From positions 1-38,367 of the forward strand of contig CAMHMZ010000022.1 of assembly GCA_946186375.1 (NCBI GenBank): a stretch of 38,367 bases of DNA, given 5' to 3'. The notes beneath the pieces were generated by a model. The model did not search any database and had not been told where the DNA came from. It was given only the letters and a program-made list of their open reading frames with translations. The DNA comes from an uncultured Clostridia bacterium (GTDB lineage: Bacteria; Bacillota; Clostridia; Oscillospirales; Oscillospiraceae). Made by a program: the position numbers and the translations under genes. This document shows positions 9,773-16,844 of this stretch, one piece after another. Numbering within the stretch: position 1 is the stretch's first letter; the number at the start of each line of letters is the position of its first letter.

Positions 9773-10324
9773 TTATTTTTCTTCCTTGAGGCTGCCCTTC
9801 TTGGGCTTGGCCGCCGCGTAAGCGTAGCACAGCAGCAGGCCGATGATGAGCGTGGTGACGATGTTGGCCGCACCGGCGAACAGGCCCTGGATGAAGACCT
9901 TGTTGGCGGGCTCGGCATAGATGACGATATCCAGCACCGGGGCGATGGCGAACCACGCGACCGCGTGACCCAGGACCACCGCCAGAACAAAGGCCAGCAG
10001 ATCCTTCTTGCCAAATTCGCCGTCGGAGAGACGGATCTTTCTGGCGACCAGGCCGACGAGACCGCCGAACACGGCGGAGGCGATGACCCAGCTCCACCAG
10101 ATGCCCCAGCCGTAGCTGAAGTCGATGAGCGCATGGCCGATCAGGCCAATGAGCAGACCCGCGAGCGGGCCGAACAGGGCGGCCATGAAGGCAAGCAGAC
10201 CGTACTGCGTGGAGATGTTGGTGTTGGGCACGGGGCTCGGGATCGCCACGAAGCGGCCAAGCACGAAGAACAGTGCCGCGCCGATGCCGATGGCGACGAT
10301 GGTGACAACGGGGGATTTTTTCAT
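9773..10324 (-). CDS. ECF transporter S component, UPF0397 (PF07155) family
   Basis: The 183-residue membrane protein has about five or six hydrophobic segments and the UPF0397 signatures VVTIVAIGIGAALFFVLGRF, SPVPNTNIS, GPLAGLLIGLIGHALIDFSYG and WWSWVIASA. S components bind the transported small molecule and dock on EcfT. The leader of this gene is a SAM-I riboswitch and metK lies in the same operon. The transported compound is therefore most likely methionine or a close precursor or salvage product, as has been proposed for SAM-riboswitch-linked ECF systems (MtsT-type). The exact substrate is inferred, not shown. It is the first gene of the operon, and the ribosome-binding site is GGAGAAG before ATG 10324. 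Confidence 0.9.
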   Translation of the reverse strand: MKKSPVVTIVAIGIGAALFFVLGRFVAIPSPVPNTNISTQYGLLAFMAALFGPLAGLLIGLIGHALIDFSYGWGIWWSWVIASAVFGGLVGLVARKIRLSDGEFGKKDLLAFVLAVVLGHAVAWFAIAPVLDIVIYAEPANKVFIQGLFAGAANIVTTLIIGLLLCYAYAAAKPKKGSLKEEK

Positions 10325-10368
10325 CTTTCTCTTCTCCTCTTTTTATTTTGGAACACCCGGCGGTGCAT

Positions 10369-10397
10369 AAAAAACGTCCTGCCGGCGGCAGGACGTT
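10369..10397 (-). terminator. Riboswitch-controlled intrinsic terminator
   Basis: 11-bp perfect stem (10373-10383 with 10387-10397, core CGTCCTGCC), GGC-type triloop and a run of six T on the minus strand (10369-10374). It lies between the SAM-I aptamer and the first gene, as expected for a transcriptional-attenuation OFF switch. Confidence 0.92.
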
Positions 10398-10413
10398 CGA
10401 TCGCTTTTTCGAG

Positions 10414-10509
10414 CCTCATCTTTCGTTTCACCGCCGGATTTGGCACCTTATGGTCTCCCACAGGTTGCCGGGCTTCACAGGGCCGTTCCCTCCACCACTC
10501 TTGATAAGG
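10414..10509 (-). ncRNA. SAM-I (S-box) riboswitch
   Basis: On the minus strand the aptamer carries the S-box conserved blocks in order: CTTATCAAGAG, GGTGGAGGGA, GGCCC...TGAAGCCCGGCAACC, AAGGTGCCAAATCC and GAAAGATGAG. P1 is formed by 10503-10509 with 10414-10420 (CCTTATC with GATGAGG). A kink-turn (GAGGGA/TGAAG) and the P2-P3/4 pseudoknot partners are present. It is followed by an intrinsic terminator, so SAM binding should stop transcription of the ECF-metK operon. Confidence 0.95.
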
Positions 10510-10529
10510 TGTTCAATTGTGACGAAAAC

Positions 10530-10557
10530 ATTATACCAGCTATTTCTTCCCTGTCAA
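10530..10557 (-). promoter_or_regulatory. Sigma-A promoter of the SAM-riboswitch operon
   Basis: Minus-strand TTGACA (10552-10557), 16-bp spacer, TATAAT (10530-10535), both hexamers perfect consensus. The predicted start near 10523 leaves about 14 nt before the aptamer P1 stem. Confidence 0.9.
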
Positions 10558-10565
10558 GAAAAACC

Positions 10566-11486
10566 TCACAAAAGCAGGGCGACGAGGGCCGGGATCGTGG
10601 CGATCGAAAGGAGCGTATCGAGCAGGATCCCCTTCGAGGAATAGGCCGCGTCCTTGCCGTACTGGATGCAGAGGATGCTGATCATGATGGCGCTGGGGCA
10701 GGCGCAGGTGATGAACACCGTATTGCGCAGAAGCTCGTTGCCGGTCACGAGGGGCAGCAGGAGCCAGGCCAGCAGCGGCAGCAGCACGAGGCGCACGGCC
10801 GTGACGAGGTAGAGCTCCTTCTCCGTAAAGGCCTCGACAAGGCGTACCCGGCCGAGCGAGGAGCCGATGACCACCATCGACAGCGGGATCGTCGCGCCGG
10901 AGATCGTGCCCGTCAAATCGCGCACGGCGGCGGGGATGGGGATGCGCAGCAGGAAGATCAGCAGTGACAGGAGCGTGGCGATCATCGGCGCAGAGAGCAT
11001 GTCCCTCCACCGCACGGCGCTTTTTTCCCCGCTGCCGCCCCCGCGCAGACGCCAGGCGCCGTAGCTGAAGAGCAGGAAGTTGAAGGGCAGATTGTTGATC
11101 GCCATGTACAAAACGGCGCGCTGCCCGTAGAGCAGCTGTACCACCGGCAGGCCGATGTACAGCGGGTTCATCACCGCGATCAGCAGCTCGAAGACGGGCG
11201 CCTTGTCTTCCGGGATGCGCAGCAGGCGCGTCAGCGCGAAGGCCACGGCGTAGCCGAGCAGCATCGCCCCGGTGAAGACGAGCAGCACCTGCCCCGTCTC
11301 GGCGAGGGTCACGTCGCCCGCGTCGCCCATGGCGGAGTAGAGGATCGTCGCCACCATGAAGACGTTGATAGCAAGCCAGCTGGCGTCCTTCGTGAAGGCG
11401 GGCGAGAGCCGCCCGCGGCGCGCGCCGAGATAGCCCAGCGCCATCAGCGCCAGGAACAGGAGCATCTTGTTAATCAGTACCGTCAT
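10566..11486 (-). CDS. AEC family permease (auxin efflux carrier-like)
   Basis: The 306-residue integral membrane protein has about ten hydrophobic segments in two similar halves, with NPLYIGLPVVQLLYG and NTVFITCACPSAI in the AEC style. AEC (PF03547) members export or import small organic acids such as malate or malonate; the substrate cannot be read from sequence. The open frame extends upstream to 11807, but that part is antisense-like low-quality sequence over mgtE. The start MTVLINKM at ATG 11486, with AGAGG upstream, places it 11 nt after the mgtE stop. It is therefore likely the second gene of an mgtE operon. Its stop is followed within 9 nt by the -35 box of the next promoter, with no clear terminator between. 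Confidence 0.85.
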   Translation of the reverse strand: MTVLINKMLLFLALMALGYLGARRGRLSPAFTKDASWLAINVFMVATILYSAMGDAGDVTLAETGQVLLVFTGAMLLGYAVAFALTRLLRIPEDKAPVFELLIAVMNPLYIGLPVVQLLYGQRAVLYMAINNLPFNFLLFSYGAWRLRGGGSGEKSAVRWRDMLSAPMIATLLSLLIFLLRIPIPAAVRDLTGTISGATIPLSMVVIGSSLGRVRLVEAFTEKELYLVTAVRLVLLPLLAWLLLPLVTGNELLRNTVFITCACPSAIMISILCIQYGKDAAYSSKGILLDTLLSIATIPALVALLL

Positions 11487-11497
11487 AAGGAAAGCCT

Positions 11498-12907
11498 CTA
11501 AATATGCAGGATGAGCTTGGCGATATAAATATAGATGAGCAGACTCACCGCGTCCGTCAGCGTAGAGATGAGGGGGTTTGCCATGACGGCCGGGTCGAGG
11601 CCGATGCGCTCGGCCCCGATGGGCAGGAGGCTGCCGACGAGCTTGGCAAACATCACGATGAAGACGATGGCGATACTCACCGTGGCCGCCACGGCGAGCG
11701 TGACGCTGGGGTTGCCGAGGATGAGATGATCCAGCAGCAGCATCTTGCCGAAGTTGACCACCGAGAGCGTCAGCCCGCAGAGGATCGCCACGCGCCACTC
11801 CTTCCACACGACGCGCAGCGCGTCGCGCGGCTCGATGTCGCCCAGGGAGAGGCTGCGGATGACGGCGGTGGCCGACTGTGCGCCGGAGTTGCCGCCGGTG
11901 CCCATCAGCATGGGGATGAAGGCCACGAGCCCCGGCACCACCGCCAGCATGTCCTCAAAGGAGGTCAGGATCATGCTCGTAAAGGTGGCCGAGAGCATCA
12001 GAAACATGAGCCATGGGATGCGGTTGCGCCAGATCTCCAGCGGCCGCGTGCGGGAATAGGGCACGTCCGAGGGCAGGATACCGGCCATCTTCTCGATGTC
12101 CTCCGTGGTCTCCTGCTCCATGACGTCCAGGATATCGTCGACCGTGACGATCCCGACGAGACGCCCCTCCTTGTCCACGACGGGCAGGGCCATCAGGTCG
12201 TAGTCGGAGAACTTCTCCGCGACGCTCTCCTGGTCCTCCGTCGTGGAGGCGAAGATGACGTTGCGGTCCATGAGCTCGCCGACCTCGGTGTCGGGATCGG
12301 CCAGCAGCAGATCCTTCACCGTCACGATGCCCTCCAGCTTGCGGTGCGCGGAGGTGACAAAGCAGATATAGATCGTCTCCTTGTCCTCGCCGATGCGGCG
12401 GATGCGGGCGAAGGACTCCTTGACGCTCATGTATTTTTTGAGATCCACGAACTCCGCCGTCATGATGCTGCCGGCGGAATTTTCCGGATAGCGGAGATAC
12501 TGGTTGATGAGGCTGCGGGTCTCGGGTGTGGCGGTGCGCATCACACGCTTGACGACGTTGGCGGGCAGCTCCTCCATCATGTCGACCGCGTCGTCGACGT
12601 ACAGCTCCTCGACGATCCCGGCCAGCTCCGAATCGGTGATGGAGTTGATGATCATCTCCTGCTCGGGCGTGTCGAAATTGGCAAAGACCTCCGCGGCCGT
12701 CTCCTTGGATAACAGCCGGAACACCATGGCCATGCGCTTGTCGTCCAGCTCCGTCAGAAACTCCGCCACGTCGAACTCGTTCATGTCCTCCATGCGCGCC
12801 TTGAGCTCGCGCATCCGGTGCTCGTCCAGAAGCGTCTTCAGCTCCTCGCTGGTCTTCTCCTGCAGCGCCTCGTAATCGGGCTGTTGCATCAGCTCCTGCT
12901 CGTCCAA
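11498..12907 (-). CDS. mgtE: Magnesium transporter MgtE
   Basis: The protein has the full MgtE layout: N-terminal alpha-helical domain (about 30-130, with EELPANVVKRVM), tandem CBS domains (about 135-255) and a five-helix membrane domain (about 285-469) with the selectivity segment LMGTGGNSGAQSATAVIRSLSLGD. MgtE is a Mg2+ channel closed when cytosolic Mg2+ is high. The frame is open to 12973, but in-frame ATGs at 12973 and 12946 lie upstream of the predicted transcript start. TTG 12907 (LDEQELMQQ, 469 residues) has GGGGTGAG upstream, and ATG 12892 is an alternative with poor spacing. The AEC permease follows 11 nt later. No M-box-like leader fits in the short 5' region. Confidence 0.93.
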   Translation of the reverse strand: MDEQELMQQPDYEALQEKTSEELKTLLDEHRMRELKARMEDMNEFDVAEFLTELDDKRMAMVFRLLSKETAAEVFANFDTPEQEMIINSITDSELAGIVEELYVDDAVDMMEELPANVVKRVMRTATPETRSLINQYLRYPENSAGSIMTAEFVDLKKYMSVKESFARIRRIGEDKETIYICFVTSAHRKLEGIVTVKDLLLADPDTEVGELMDRNVIFASTTEDQESVAEKFSDYDLMALPVVDKEGRLVGIVTVDDILDVMEQETTEDIEKMAGILPSDVPYSRTRPLEIWRNRIPWLMFLMLSATFTSMILTSFEDMLAVVPGLVAFIPMLMGTGGNSGAQSATAVIRSLSLGDIEPRDALRVVWKEWRVAILCGLTLSVVNFGKMLLLDHLILGNPSVTLAVAATVSIAIVFIVMFAKLVGSLLPIGAERIGLDPAVMANPLISTLTDAVSLLIYIYIAKLILHI

Positions 12908-12944
12908 GTTTCTCACCCCGTTTCCGGTTTTTTCACGTGGAAAC

Positions 12945-12973
12945 ATTCTATCACGGCGAAAGGCCTCGCGCAA
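12945..12973 (-). promoter_or_regulatory. Probable promoter of mgtE
   Basis: Minus-strand TTGCGC (12968-12973), 17-bp spacer, TAGAAT (12945-12950). The -35 box is imperfect. It decides against the upstream in-frame ATGs of mgtE. Confidence 0.5.
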
Positions 12974-13022
12974 GGCCGAAGAGAAAAAAAGCCGCGTCCC
13001 CGGCGCTGCTCTTTGCGCTTTT

Positions 13023-13051
13023 CGCTGTGGAAAAATCAGTTTTCCACAGCG
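13023..13051. repeat. Inverted repeat with paired DnaA-box-like sites upstream of spoIIE
   Basis: A perfect 12-bp inverted repeat, 13023-13034 with 13040-13051, separated by 5 nt. Each arm contains TTTTCCACA (plus strand 13040-13048, minus strand 13026-13034), one base from the DnaA box TTATCCACA. No T-tract follows on either strand, so a terminator role is unlikely. It ends 4 nt before the spoIIE -35 box. Confidence 0.6.
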
Positions 13052-13055
13052 CGCT

Positions 13056-13088
13056 TTGACTGCCTTCTACGGGTTCCATAATTATAAT
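13056..13088 (+). promoter_or_regulatory. spoIIE promoter with 21-bp spacer
   Basis: TTGACT (13056-13061) and TATAAT (13083-13088) are separated by exactly 21 bp. In Bacillus subtilis, Spo0A-activated spoIIE and spoIIG promoters likewise have near-consensus sigma-A boxes with over-long 21-22 bp spacers. No clear 0A box (TGTCGAA) was found by eye. A CATAAT at 13077-13082 is a weaker alternative with 15-bp spacing. Confidence 0.6.
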
Positions 13089-13122
13089 GATCGTACCTTA
13101 TGTTAACTTCGGAGGGATCGAC

Positions 13123-15453
13123 ATGGACTTTGAAAAACAGGGGCGGCTCGCGGCGCTGCGCGCGGGTCTGCAGGGAGCGGGGACGGACCGGCGCTTTCGT
13201 TCCGTTCTGCGCTGCGCGCTCTGGGCGGCGCTGGGGCTGACGACCTCCCTGGTGCGCCTGCCGGACGGTGGAGCGCCCTTCGGGACAGCCCTGGTGGCCG
13301 CGGCGGGCTCCGGGCTCTGCGGCGTATCGGCGCTGGGCGGGGCTGCGCTGGGCTATCTTCTGGGCGGTGGCCTGACCTGGGGGATCCGCTGCATCGCGGC
13401 GGCGGTGCTGATCTACACGGTGTCCTTTCTCTTCCACGAGCTGCCCGCCGCGCGCGGCGAGCTCTTCATGCCCGCGGCCGCGGCGCTCGTGACGGCGCTG
13501 ACGGGCTTTCTGGCGAGCTTCAGCGTGAGCGCCGGGGCGGTGCCGCTCATCGCCTCGCTCTTCTTTGACGCGAGCATCGCCTTCGGCGCGGCCTATTTCT
13601 TCCGCGCCGCGCTGACGGGGCCCGCTCCTGTGACGGAGGCGGCGGAGACAAAGCAGGTCGTCTCGCTCATGATCCTGCTCTCGTGCCTTCTGATGGCGGC
13701 GGCCCGGCTGGAGCTTTTCGACATGCTCTCCTTCGGGCGCTTTCTCGCGCTGCTGCTGGTGATGGCCGCGAGCATGAAGGGCGGGGCGCTCACGGGCGCG
13801 GCCGTCGGCACGGTACTGGGCCTGGCGATGGATCTCGCCGCCGGGGGCGCGCCCTTCTACGGCATGGCCTACGCCTTTTCCGGCCTTCTCTCCGGCGTCT
13901 TCGGGCGTCACGGGCGGCTGTGGTTCACGCTCTCCTTCCTCCTGGCCTCGACCCTCGCCGTTGTGAGCGCCTGGAGCGCCGGGCCCTATATCGGGCAGCT
14001 CTTTGAGGCCTTCGCCGCCTCCGTGATCTTCATGCTGCTGCCCGGCTCCTGGCTCAGCCGCCTCTCCTCCCTGCTGCAGCGCGCGGAGGGCGGCAGCGGC
14101 GAGAGCGGCTTGCGGCGCTTTGCGGCCGGGAAGCTGCGCGAGCTGAGTGAGGTGTACCGCGATCTCTATGAGACGGTGCGCGCGAGCCTCGAGACGCCGC
14201 AGAACGACGAGAACATCGCCCGCGTCTTCGACCGCGCGGCCGACCGCGTCTGTGTCGGCTGCAAAAACAAGAACCGCTGCTGGAACGCCGAGTACATCGA
14301 CACGCTCTCGGCCATGAACGACGCCACGCGCGCCATGGCCGAGCACGGCTCCCTCGCCGCCGAGGATCTGCCGGAGCATTTCAGGGCACAGTGCACGTCG
14401 CTCGGCGCCTTTGTGGGGGCCGTCAACGGCGAGCTGCGGGCCCTGGCCTACCGGCGGCAGCTGCGCGAGCGGTTGAACGAGAACCGGAGCGTCGCCTGGG
14501 GTCAGTTTCACGACCAGGCGCAGGTTCTCGCGAAGCTTTCCGAGGAGCTTGGCGCTGTCAAGGGGGCCGATCCCCTCGCGGAGCGGCGGCTGCTGCGCTA
14601 CCTGCGCTCGCTGGACATCGACGCGGACGCGGCGGTCTTCCGCGACGGCGGCGGGCGGCTGCACGTCGTGCTGGAGAGCGGACGCCTCGACCCGCTGACG
14701 CGCGATGAGAGCTTTTTGGAAAAGCTCTCCGGCGTCGTGGGCGTACGCCTGTGCCTGCCGAAGGACGGCGCGGCCGGGGCCGGGAAGCTGACGCTGCTGG
14801 AGGCCGAGCCGCTGGCCGTATCCGTCGGGATCGCGGCTTTGAAAAAGCGCGGCGAGCAGGTCAGCGGCGACAAGGGCACCTATTTCAAAACCGACGCGGG
14901 CGTCTTGTGCGTGCTGCTCTCGGACGGGATGGGCTGCGGGGACGAAGCCGCGAAGGACAGCGCGCGCGTCGTGTCGATCCTCGAGCGCTTTCTGCGCTGC
15001 GGGGTCGACCCCGCCGTCGCGATGAAGCTCCTCAACTCCGTCATGCTGCTGCGCGGCGGCGACAGCTGGGGCTGGGCCACAGTGGATCTCATGTGCGTCG
15101 ACCTCTTCACCGGCGAGACGAGTTTTTATAAGTACGGCGCGGCGCCGAGCTATGTCAAGAGCGGGCGCGGCATCCGCCGCATCAAGGGCGAGACGCTCGC
15201 GGCGGGACTTGAGACCGGGGACACGCTCGCGCCGGACGTCGTGCGCATGCGGCTGCGGCCGGGCTCGACGGCGGTCATCGCCACGGACGGCGTGATCGTG
15301 GACGCCGAGGACGACTGGCTCAAAAGCCTGCTGACGCGCGGCGAGGACGACATGCGCACGCTTGCGCGCGATACGCTGCGCGAGGCCGAGCGGCTTTACG
15401 GCGCGCTGGACGACATGACCGTCGTCACCGTGCGCGTGGAGGAGCGGGTTTGA
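13123..15453 (+). CDS. spoIIE: Stage II sporulation protein E (SpoIIE phosphatase)
   Basis: The 776-residue protein has the SpoIIE layout: about ten transmembrane segments in the first 310 residues, a central cytoplasmic regulatory region with a conserved Cys cluster (CVGCKNKNRCW near 380-390), and a C-terminal PP2C-type phosphatase domain (about 580-776). The phosphatase domain has the metal-binding aspartates in LSDGMGCGDEA and ATDGVIVDAEDD. SpoIIE sits at the asymmetric septum and dephosphorylates SpoIIAA, which releases sigma-F in the forespore. The start ATG 13123 follows GGAGGGATCGAC; the in-frame ATG at 13087 overlaps the -10 box and is excluded. It is divergent from mgtE. The small gene downstream overlaps its stop codon. 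Confidence 0.96.
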   Translation: MDFEKQGRLAALRAGLQGAGTDRRFRSVLRCALWAALGLTTSLVRLPDGGAPFGTALVAAAGSGLCGVSALGGAALGYLLGGGLTWGIRCIAAAVLIYTVSFLFHELPAARGELFMPAAAALVTALTGFLASFSVSAGAVPLIASLFFDASIAFGAAYFFRAALTGPAPVTEAAETKQVVSLMILLSCLLMAAARLELFDMLSFGRFLALLLVMAASMKGGALTGAAVGTVLGLAMDLAAGGAPFYGMAYAFSGLLSGVFGRHGRLWFTLSFLLASTLAVVSAWSAGPYIGQLFEAFAASVIFMLLPGSWLSRLSSLLQRAEGGSGESGLRRFAAGKLRELSEVYRDLYETVRASLETPQNDENIARVFDRAADRVCVGCKNKNRCWNAEYIDTLSAMNDATRAMAEHGSLAAEDLPEHFRAQCTSLGAFVGAVNGELRALAYRRQLRERLNENRSVAWGQFHDQAQVLAKLSEELGAVKGADPLAERRLLRYLRSLDIDADAAVFRDGGGRLHVVLESGRLDPLTRDESFLEKLSGVVGVRLCLPKDGAAGAGKLTLLEAEPLAVSVGIAALKKRGEQVSGDKGTYFKTDAGVLCVLLSDGMGCGDEAAKDSARVVSILERFLRCGVDPAVAMKLLNSVMLLRGGDSWGWATVDLMCVDLFTGETSFYKYGAAPSYVKSGRGIRRIKGETLAAGLETGDTLAPDVVRMRLRPGSTAVIATDGVIVDAEDDWLKSLLTRGEDDMRTLARDTLREAERLYGALDDMTVVTVRVEERV

Positions 15454-15695
15454 GGCGTCTGTGTTTTCCGCTGCGTCTGCCTCGGCTTGGTAAAAAGCGC
15501 GATGAGGCCGAGGTTCTGCACGGCACGGTCGGGCGGGTGATCTGTGTGCGCGATCCGGTGCCCGGCGTCTTCCGCGAGGCGATCTTCCTGCTGCGGGAGG
15601 ACTATCTCGGCTCCGGCGGCGATCCGAAGGCGCTGCTGGCCGAGGCGCGCCGCGCGGCGGCGGAGTATCTCGCCGCCCACCGCTCGCCGCGCTGA
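15450..15695 (+). CDS. Small protein translationally coupled to spoIIE
   Basis: An 81-residue frame starts at TTG 15450, overlapping the spoIIE stop (TTGA), with GGAGGAGCGGG just upstream inside spoIIE. I do not recognise the family. The N-terminus is strongly basic (MRRLCFPLRLPRLGKKRDEA). The middle has an alternating hydrophobic VGRVICVRDPVPGVFREAIFLL segment, and the C-terminal 35 residues look helical and Ala-rich (ALLAEARRAAAEYLAAH). No signal peptide or membrane segment is evident. The overlap and ribosome-binding site favour a real gene expressed with spoIIE, hence possibly sporulation-linked. High GC can create chance frames, so I keep moderate confidence. Confidence 0.6.
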   Translation: MRRLCFPLRLPRLGKKRDEAEVLHGTVGRVICVRDPVPGVFREAIFLLREDYLGSGGDPKALLAEARRAAAEYLAAHRSPR

Positions 15696-15804
15696 GCTTG
15701 CCCCATCTTTTTCTCCCTTTTGCCCAAAAAATTCCTCTCGATTTTGTAGGAATGACGAATTCCGTGCCCGCGGCAAAAAAGGGGGAGAAACCGCGGCGCT
15801 TTTG

Positions 15805-15843
15805 TGGTATACTGTGGTCAGTAAAGGTCTGGTTTTCAGACCT
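15805..15843 (+). promoter_or_regulatory. hpf extended -10 promoter and leader hairpin
   Basis: TGGTATACT (15805-15813) is an extended -10 element without a convincing -35 box. About 12 nt downstream the leader forms a 7-bp hairpin (15825-15831 with 15837-15843, loop GTTTT) before the ribosome-binding site AAAGGAG. Confidence 0.5.
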
Positions 15844-15861
15844 CAGAAAGGAGCAGGCAGT

Positions 15862-16410
15862 ATGAAATTCACGTTTACCGAAAAACGGATGGACTCCTCC
15901 GAGGATCTGCGCGCTTACGCTGAAAAGAAGATCAGCAAGCTCGACCGCTTTTTCAAGAGCGAGGGCGAGGCCTATGTGACCTTCAGCATCGAGCGCGGCC
16001 GCTTCCTGGCTGAGATCACCATCAAAAACGGCAGCATGTACTTCCGCGCCAGCGAGCTGACGCAGGACATGTACGCTTCCGTCGACTCCGGCGTGGCCGC
16101 CATCGAGCGCCAGATCCGCCGGAACAAGACGCGTCTCGCGAAACGTCTGCGCGAGGGAGCTCTGGAGCGTGACGCCGTGCCTGCCTATGCCGCGAAGGCC
16201 GAAGAGGACGAGGGCGACGAGGACTTCCAGATCGTGCGCATGAAGCACTTCGCCATCAAGCCCATGTCCTCTGAGGAGGCCATCCTGCAGATGAACCTGC
16301 TGGATCATGAGTTCTTCGTTTTCCGCAACATGGACGAGGAAGAGGCCATCTCTGTGGTCTACAAGCGCAAAAAAGGCGGCTACGGGCTGATCGTCGACGA
16401 AAAGGAATAA
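15862..16410 (+). CDS. hpf: Ribosome hibernation-promoting factor, long form
   Basis: The 182-residue protein starts MKFTFTEKRMDSSEDLRAYAEKK. It has the N-terminal ribosome-binding S30AE fold (about 1-100) and the C-terminal dimerisation domain (about 122-180) with IVRMKHFAIKPMSSEEAILQMNLL and FFVFRNMDEEEAISVVYKRKKGGYGLI. Long-form HPF pairs two 70S ribosomes into silent 100S particles when growth stops. The frame is open upstream to 15544, but ATG 15862 has AAAGGAG at 8 nt and gives the family start. The two domains are joined by an acidic linker (EEDEGDED). It is a monocistronic gene bounded by its own promoter and terminator. Confidence 0.96.
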   Translation: MKFTFTEKRMDSSEDLRAYAEKKISKLDRFFKSEGEAYVTFSIERGRFLAEITIKNGSMYFRASELTQDMYASVDSGVAAIERQIRRNKTRLAKRLREGALERDAVPAYAAKAEEDEGDEDFQIVRMKHFAIKPMSSEEAILQMNLLDHEFFVFRNMDEEEAISVVYKRKKGGYGLIVDEKE

Positions 16411-16440
16411 AGAGTCCGCAAAAGGGACTCTGATTTTGAT
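16411..16440 (+). terminator. hpf terminator
   Basis: 7-bp perfect stem (16411-16417 with 16425-16431, AGAGTCC) followed by the T-rich tail GATTTTGATTTTT, directly after the hpf stop codon. Confidence 0.75.
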
Positions 16441-16448
16441 TTTTCCGC

Positions 16449-16477
16449 TTGCAGGATCGCCTTTGGCGCGTTACAAT
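16449..16477 (+). promoter_or_regulatory. Promoter of the zinc-ribbon gene
   Basis: TTGCAG (16449-16454), 17-bp spacer, TACAAT (16472-16477); start near 16484, about 26 nt before the ATG. Confidence 0.75.
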
Positions 16478-16509
16478 AGGATCAGATTTTTTTTGGGAGG
16501 GATCGCCCT

Positions 16510-16752
16510 ATGAAATGCCCCCGCTGCGGCTCTGAGATGACCGTTGATTCTCACCGCAAATATGCCCTGCAGATGTGCTATCAGTGCGGCTACATGGAAG
16601 GCCGCGACCTGGGCGGCGCCCCGGCCAAGGGCGAGACGAATTTCAGCCGCATGAAAGGGCTGAACTTCAACGAGCTCGTCGTGTTCCTCTCCACCGGTCT
16701 CGGCGTCGATTCCGAAAAGGTGGCCGACTGGCTGGACGACACCGTGGAATAA
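16510..16752 (+). CDS. Small zinc-ribbon protein
   Basis: The 80-residue protein opens with a two-knuckle zinc ribbon (C3-x2-C6 and C23-x2-C26; MKCPRCGSEM and CYQCGY). A short linker follows, then a helical C-terminal part (NFNELVVFLSTGLGVDSEKVADWLDD). The family has no function I can name; such small ribbons often bind zinc and contact nucleic acid or protein. Start ATG 16510 follows GGGAGGG. It has its own promoter and a strong terminator, so it is a single-gene unit next to hpf. Confidence 0.85.
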   Translation: MKCPRCGSEMTVDSHRKYALQMCYQCGYMEGRDLGGAPAKGETNFSRMKGLNFNELVVFLSTGLGVDSEKVADWLDDTVE

Positions 16753-16760
16753 GGCAAGAG

Positions 16761-16792
16761 ACCCCGGCAGACAAATGTCTGCCGGGGTTTTT
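16761..16792 (+). terminator. Terminator of the zinc-ribbon gene
   Basis: 12-bp perfect stem (16761-16772 with 16777-16788, CCCCGGCAGAC core), AAAT loop and TTTTT tail. Confidence 0.93.
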
Positions 16793-16798
16793 GATCAG

Positions 16799-16830
16799 AA
16801 CGCTCCCGGGCTGTGGTCCGGGAGCGTTTT
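16799..16830. terminator. Second hairpin between convergent genes
   Basis: 11-bp stem (16799-16809 with 16818-16828, CGCTCCCGG core). The T-tract (TTTT) is on the plus strand, and the minus side has only TTC. Since it lies just past the stop of the minus-strand gene, it probably serves as a bidirectional terminator. Confidence 0.7.
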
Positions 16831-16844
16831 CTTGCGTATGCTGT

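Noticed and set aside
11487..11807. N-terminal extension of the AEC permease frame
   Set aside because: Overlaps the mgtE membrane domain in another frame and has a shadow-like composition; ATG 11486 has a ribosome-binding site.
12908..12944. M-box magnesium riboswitch upstream of mgtE
   Set aside because: Only about 30 nt separate the predicted transcript start from the start codon.
13023..13051. Replication origin
   Set aside because: Only two weak DnaA-box-like sites, no dnaA/dnaN neighbours and no AT-rich unwinding region.
13036..16308. Very long antisense open frame (1090 codons) opposite spoIIE and hpf
   Set aside because: It is a shadow frame caused by high third-position GC. It has low-complexity Arg/Ala/Gly/His composition, no ribosome-binding site and no family motif, whereas the sense strand has full SpoIIE and HPF motifs.
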